DNA from: JANQPX01 sp051010395
Lineage (GTDB): Bacteria; Pseudomonadota; Alphaproteobacteria; Geminicoccales; Geminicoccaceae
Length of the DNA stretch: 8,795 nucleotides
Assembly (NCBI GenBank): GCA_051010395.1
Contig: JBPCVQ010000227.1
Location: forward strand, 1-8,795
Direction of reading: 5' to 3'
In this document: positions 5,362-8,795 of the stretch, piece by piece
Layout: each line of letters opens with the position of its first letter
Position numbering within the stretch: position 1 is the first letter of the stretch
Notes under the pieces: model-generated
What the model saw: the letters and a program-made list of their open reading frames with translations, nothing else
What the model was told of the DNA's origin: nothing
The model's database searches: none
Position numbers and translations under genes: made by a program

Positions 5362-6216
5362 GTGGTCAACTGGGATCAGTGGCAGACTCTATTGGCTGTC
5401 TATCGAAGTGGGGTTTATGCAAAAGCCGCGCCGCTCCTGCAGGTTAATGCCACTACGGTCGGCCGCCGATTGAAGCTTCTGGAGCAGCAGCTTGGCTATC
5501 CGCTTTTCTTTCGGCAAGAAGGGCATCTACATCCGACCTATCAGTGCGAAGCGCTGATCGCACATCTTGAAACCGCATCGGAAATCCTTCGTGCTGCAGA
5601 GCAAGATTCGACATCCGCCGAAAGCGGCGTGCTCTGGCGCGATGTCCGGATGACGGCGCCGCCATTCCTCATCAGGCATCGCTTTGCCCCAGCTGTCTTT
5701 GAGCTGACCAAGGCCCACCGCATTCGCATCGAACTCATGGGGACGGGCAGCCATGTCAGCCTATCCCGACGAGAGGCCGACATTGCCGTGAGAATCGAAG
5801 ATCGGCCGCCACCCTTCAAATCCCTGGCCGGCCAAGTCGACGCCCGGCGTATCGGCTCCGTTGCCTATAAAATTTACTGCCGGCGGGATCTCAACTCGGA
5901 ACGTCTCCCTTGGGCGGGGCTTATGGAGGACTATGTGCGGACGACTGGTAGCGACGCGATGGCGCGTCTTGCTGGCAATGGAGGGTTCCAATTTCGTGCA
6001 TACCACTTCGACGTTCTGGCCGAAATTGCCGCAACCGGTGCTGCGCGGACAATGCTCCCATGTGTCGCCGGCGACGGTGACAAGCGCCTCAAATCGGTGA
6101 GCGATGTCATGCTCGAACAGCCCTTATGGATGCTCTCTCACCGACAGGATCGTGACGTCCATCATCTCAAGCGGATTCGATTATGGATTGAAGAGGTCAT
6201 AAGAGAACAGCTTTAG
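5362..6216 (+). CDS. LysR-family transcriptional regulator
   Basis: A 284-residue cytoplasmic DNA-binding regulator. Residues 3-62 are a typical LysR winged helix-turn-helix (NWDQWQTLLAVYRSGVYAKA, then VNATTVGRRLKLLEQQLGYP and LFFR). A linker helix (about 63-82) follows, and residues about 92-284 are the two-lobed effector-binding domain, including the TAPPFLIRHRFAP segment and SRREADIAVRIED, the usual 'xxxDxAIR' stretch after the first lobe. GTG 5362 is chosen because GGAGG (5351-5355) lies 6 nt upstream and the LysR domain starts right there; the frame stays open back to 5101, but that would overlap the divergent gene. The likely target is the exported protein at 4782-5171. The inducer cannot be read from the sequence. 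The gene converges on the prolyl oligopeptidase, with 89 bp between their stops. Confidence 0.9.
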   Translation: MVNWDQWQTLLAVYRSGVYAKAAPLLQVNATTVGRRLKLLEQQLGYPLFFRQEGHLHPTYQCEALIAHLETASEILRAAEQDSTSAESGVLWRDVRMTAPPFLIRHRFAPAVFELTKAHRIRIELMGTGSHVSLSRREADIAVRIEDRPPPFKSLAGQVDARRIGSVAYKIYCRRDLNSERLPWAGLMEDYVRTTGSDAMARLAGNGGFQFRAYHFDVLAEIAATGAARTMLPCVAGDGDKRLKSVSDVMLEQPLWMLSHRQDRDVHHLKRIRLWIEEVIREQL

Positions 6217-6226
6217 TGCCTCCTCG

Positions 6227-6277
6227 GCCGCCGGCGGCGCGTTTGAGATCTGGGATCGGCAAGCCGCCAGTGGCGGC
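6227..6277. terminator. GC-rich palindromes between convergent genes
   Basis: A perfect 12-bp palindrome GCCGCCGGCGGC (6227-6238) and a perfect hairpin GCCGCC-AGT-GGCGGC (6263-6277) lie between the LysR stop and the oligopeptidase stop. The position suits a bidirectional terminator, but neither has a T-tract, so the assignment is tentative. Confidence 0.35.
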
Positions 6278-6305
6278 GATCATCATCCAGTTCTATCCCC
6301 CGACA

Positions 6306-8384
6306 TCAACCATCGCCATCTCTTGTCCAACCGATCGCTTGGCGCATGAAGTTGAACCCAAGCGCTATGAATGCATCGCGTTCGCTATTGTCCTTGCCAT
6401 AGCCGTGGCCGCCTGCGGCAGGCTCGTAGAAATGCGCCTCGTAGCCCATGGCCTGGAGTTTCGCCGCCATCTTTCGAGCGTGCCCGGGGTGGACACGATC
6501 GTCGCGCCTGGTGGTCGCCAGCAGGATCGGCGGATAGTTCTGGCCTGGCTTCGCTGTGTGATAGGCAGAGTAGTGCTGGAGAAAGGACCAGTCTTCCTCG
6601 ACGTCTGGGTCGCCATATTCGGCGATCCAGCTGGCGCCGGCGAGCAGCTTGGTATAGCGGCGCATATCGACCAGCGGGATGGTGCAGAAGAGGCCCCCGA
6701 AACGTTCGGGGTAGCGGGTCAGCATGTTCGTGATGAGGATGCCGCCATTGGAGCCACCTTCGGCCGCGATTCGTTCTGGACGGGTGACACCGCGCCTGAC
6801 GAGATCGGCAGCGACGGCGGCGAAATCGTCGTGAGAGGATGGTTTGTTCTCGCGTCTGCCGGCGTCATGCCAGGCGGTGCCGAACTCGCCGCCGCCGCGG
6901 ATATTGGCAACCACCCCAATTCCACCCCGCTCCAACCAGATTTTGCCGAATGCGCCTCGATAGCCTGGAAGCTGAGGATGGCCAAAACCGCCGTAAGCGG
7001 TCAGATGAACGGGCTCATCGCCGGTTTCCTTAGTCGGGCCGGTCTGGATATAGGGGATGCGTTCGCCGTCAGCCGAGATCGCCTCATGTCGGGTGGTGGT
7101 CAGTCTGGACGGATCAAAGATCGCCGGCGCCTCCTTGAGGATGACCGGCGCTTTACCCGGCTCCAGCAAGGAGAAGGTCGGCGGCGAGAGCGGGGTTTCC
7201 ACGGTGCCGACCAGGTCACCGTTCGACTCATGGGCATGATTATCGAGTTGCCAGACACTGGCGACCCCGATGGTCGGCAGATCGGTCTGGGTCTCTTGAT
7301 GCCATCCGGTATCGACGGGCGTCCAATACTCATAGACGGAAACCAGATCGTCGAGGATCGACACCACCAGACGCTGGCCGCACCAGTAGAACCCGTCGAG
7401 CGAGCGGCGCTCACCCGCTTCGAACAGGACCTGAAAGTCACGATTTCCATCGAGGAACGATGAAAAGCTGATGCCTAGCAGGGTATCTGGTGCATAGGTT
7501 TTGCCGCCCACGGTCCAGGATTGTCTGGGCCGCACAGCGAGCCAGCCACGCTCGGTGTCGAACCAAGCATCGGTCGGCAGATCGATCATTGTCTTCGGAC
7601 CGTTACGATCGCCAAGCCACCAGCGCGTATTGAAGAAGTCCAGCTTCTCGGCGTACCAGATCTGCTCCTCGCCGGTGGTGCGATCGACATCGGCCCAGGC
7701 GGCCATATTGGCGGCATCGGTCTCGAACAGAATGGATGCGTTCTCGGCGGGCTCGCCGCGGCGCCAAAGGCGCACCGTGCGGCTGTAACCCGAGGCCGTC
7801 TCCATATCGCCTCCGCCATGGGCACTGAAGAGCAGCAGATGGTCGCGATCGAGCCAGTCGATCCCACCTTTGGCCTCGGGTAGAGCGAACCCTCCCTCTA
7901 CCTCGCAGCGCATGGCGACGTCGAACTCCCTCAGCACAACAGCATCGCTGCCGCCGCGCGACAGACGAAGAATCGCCCGGTCATGGTCCGGCGGGAGCGT
8001 GGCAGCGCCGGCCCAGATCCAGTCTTCACCCTCGGCTTCGGCAAGGGCGTCAAGATTAAGCAGCACCTCCCAGTCCGGATCATTGGTGCAATAGCTCGCC
8101 ATCGTCGTCCGACGCACGAGCCCGCGTGGGTTATCGGCATCAATCCAGGTATTATAGAGAAAATCGCCACGGCGGTTGACATAGGCAATCCTGTCGGGCC
8201 GATCGAAGATGGTGGTCAGCGTGTCACGCTCAACCTCGAAGGCGGCGTCACCAAAGCGCACTAGCGTTGCTTGATGTTGCTTTTCGACCCAATCGAGAGA
8301 AGCCTTGCCGTCAATTTCTTCGAGCCAGAGGTAAGGATCGTCGTCAGGCGCATCCAAGGTGGGCCGAGGGTCAATGCTGGCCAT
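6306..8384 (-). CDS. Prolyl oligopeptidase (serine peptidase family S9A)
   Basis: A 692-residue cytosolic peptidase expected to cut short peptides, classically after proline. The N-terminal signature DPYLWLEEIDGKASLDWVEKQ (residues 16-36) is typical, residues about 60-420 fit the beta-propeller, and residues about 430-685 the alpha/beta-hydrolase domain. The catalytic triad is intact: Ser545 in GGSNGG, Asp628 in RRDDRVHP and His660 in AGGHGYG. Tyr464 (AYGGFG) matches the oxyanion-hole tyrosine and Arg630 the substrate-binding arginine of the porcine enzyme. The length is normal for the family and there is no signal peptide. ATG 8384 follows AGGAG with a 5-nt spacer. It stands alone, with no operon partner in the window. 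Activity on prolyl bonds is inferred from the family; related S9 members can have other specificities (oligopeptidase B prefers basic residues), which this protein resembles less. Confidence 0.93.
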   Translation of the reverse strand: MASIDPRPTLDAPDDDPYLWLEEIDGKASLDWVEKQHQATLVRFGDAAFEVERDTLTTIFDRPDRIAYVNRRGDFLYNTWIDADNPRGLVRRTTMASYCTNDPDWEVLLNLDALAEAEGEDWIWAGAATLPPDHDRAILRLSRGGSDAVVLREFDVAMRCEVEGGFALPEAKGGIDWLDRDHLLLFSAHGGGDMETASGYSRTVRLWRRGEPAENASILFETDAANMAAWADVDRTTGEEQIWYAEKLDFFNTRWWLGDRNGPKTMIDLPTDAWFDTERGWLAVRPRQSWTVGGKTYAPDTLLGISFSSFLDGNRDFQVLFEAGERRSLDGFYWCGQRLVVSILDDLVSVYEYWTPVDTGWHQETQTDLPTIGVASVWQLDNHAHESNGDLVGTVETPLSPPTFSLLEPGKAPVILKEAPAIFDPSRLTTTRHEAISADGERIPYIQTGPTKETGDEPVHLTAYGGFGHPQLPGYRGAFGKIWLERGGIGVVANIRGGGEFGTAWHDAGRRENKPSSHDDFAAVAADLVRRGVTRPERIAAEGGSNGGILITNMLTRYPERFGGLFCTIPLVDMRRYTKLLAGASWIAEYGDPDVEEDWSFLQHYSAYHTAKPGQNYPPILLATTRRDDRVHPGHARKMAAKLQAMGYEAHFYEPAAGGHGYGKDNSERDAFIALGFNFMRQAIGWTRDGDG

Positions 8385-8531
8385 GAGTTCTCCTATTCCT
8401 GCTCTTTGGTCCTCTAATGGAAGGCTCTAAATTTCCTTCCGCTCACAAGCTGGCAAGACCAGCAATTTCTCACCTGCAAGCCAACATACCAGAGCTCGGC
8501 TTCACGTAGAGGGAACTTTTGCACAAGGTTG

Positions 8532-8702
8532 CCTCCCCTGCCCTTCCGACCCGCTTATACGACAGGCTGGGCTCATCAGGATATTGGCTAATCGAGGTCG
8601 TCTTCCGACTGACCCCGTTGAGCACTTTGAAAAGTGATCACCATCCATCGGCCTTTGAATCCAGCCAACCTGAAGGGGAGTTTGTGGAAAGGGCAGGGGA
8701 GG
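8532..8702. repeat. 171-bp segment bounded by a 14-bp perfect inverted repeat (MITE-like)
   Basis: CCTCCCCTGCCCTT (8532-8545) is exactly matched in inverse by AAGGGCAGGGGAGG (8689-8702). With a one-base bulge the match extends to 16 bp. The interior has no gene, as expected of a miniature inverted-repeat element. No target-site duplication is visible at the outer ends and I do not recognise the repeat as belonging to a named insertion sequence family. Confidence 0.45.
8623..8636. repeat. Perfect 14-bp palindrome
   Basis: CACTTT-GA-AAAGTG is a perfect 6-2-6 inverted repeat lying near the centre of the 171-bp inverted-repeat-bounded segment. It is operator-like in size, but nothing nearby shows which protein would bind. 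Confidence 0.4.
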
Positions 8703-8755
8703 AGACATCCAAATCGGCCATGACGACGAGGCGGCCCCTAAAGCGCGGCGATGGT

Positions 8756-8795
8756 GTAGATTCGACTCTACGTCGCTCCCTGTAGAGTCGACTCT
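8756..8795. repeat. Tandem copies of a 16-bp palindrome, running off the window
   Basis: GTAGATTCGACTCTAC (8756-8771) is followed, after the 10-bp spacer GTCGCTCCCT, by GTAGAGTCGACTCT (8782-8795), cut by the window end. Each unit is a near or perfect palindrome, and the two repeat directly at a 26-bp period. Between units, TCGACTCTAC (8762-8771) and GTAGAGTCGA (8782-8791) also form a 10-bp perfect hairpin. The layout suits a multi-site operator, plasmid iterons, or a terminator stem. No gene is visible to decide. Confidence 0.55.

Larger units (their letters stand above)
8385..8795. other. 411-bp region without a supported gene
   Basis: The short open frames here show no known motif and no convincing ribosome binding site. 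The part next to the oligopeptidase start (8385-8500) is its leader; it holds two small stems, GGAAGG/CCTTCC (8419-8424 with 8435-8440) and GCTGG/CCAGC (8449-8453 with 8459-8463). No clear sigma-70 promoter stands out. The remainder contains the inverted repeats listed separately at 8532-8702, 8623-8636 and 8756-8795. Confidence 0.6.

Noticed and set aside
6216..7463. Long plus-strand open frame (415 codons)
   Set aside because: It is antisense to the prolyl oligopeptidase, whose motifs and catalytic triad are intact; the product has no recognisable domain.
8753..8772. tRNA T-arm-like TTCGACT sequence
   Set aside because: The five-base stem does not pair around a seven-base loop, and no D-arm or anticodon arm is found upstream; the palindrome explains it better.
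8519..8785. 88-codon plus-strand frame in the right end region
   Set aside because: TTG start, no ribosome binding site, no known motif, and it runs through both inverted-repeat structures.
8758..8795. MerR-type operator
   Set aside because: The inverted repeat resembles one, but no -35/-10 pair at the required 19-20 bp spacing can be placed within the window.

Overview
The window is about 8.8 kb of fairly GC-rich DNA. Its gene content (RTX-type calcium-binding protein, HNH nuclease remnant of the MPIRPE...FERAGGRCEACG type, DUF1612-like helix-turn-helix protein, tyrosine recombinase, LysR regulator, S9 prolyl oligopeptidase) suggests an alphaproteobacterium. The left half looks like accessory DNA, possibly plasmid or genomic island; no replication or transfer genes are visible, so the replicon type is unknown.

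Left region (1-3543). Bases 1-37 are a broken copy of the 3' end of the helix-turn-helix gene found intact at 2039-3271. Next is a 433-residue secreted-type RTX protein (262-1563, +) with three or four RTX repeats, an EF-hand-like calcium module and a C-terminal heptad coiled coil, closed by a hairpin terminator. On the minus strand, the helix-turn-helix gene is followed after 3 nt by an HNH nuclease gene that has decayed: two in-frame TGA codons and at least one frameshift. The helix-turn-helix gene appears to have a leaderless promoter with a palindrome over its -10.

Middle (3544-4781). A complete tyrosine recombinase is transcribed divergently from the helix-turn-helix gene. The 236-bp gap between them holds a palindrome with the 11-6-11 layout of a Xer/dif core site, next to a second perfect palindrome. 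The left half therefore reads as a recombinase, a putative target site and a partly decayed regulator-nuclease pair, with a second broken copy of the pair at the window edge.

Right region (4782-8795). A small exported protein with two cysteines (4782-5171, -) is divergent from a LysR-type regulator (5362-6216, +); their shared 190-bp gap is dense in GCAT/ATGC motifs, so the regulator probably controls the exported protein and itself. The LysR gene converges on a full-length prolyl oligopeptidase (6306-8384, -). The last 411 bp have no convincing gene but hold a 14-bp perfect inverted repeat pair enclosing 171 bp (MITE-like) and, at the very end, two copies of a 16-bp near-palindrome spaced 26 bp apart, running off the window.

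The strongest leads for something undescribed are the dif-like site beside the recombinase and the duplicated helix-turn-helix/HNH pair. The mosaic RTX protein with its cysteine-flanked coiled coil, and the repeat structures at the right end, come next. Family assignments rest on remembered motifs, not on searches.
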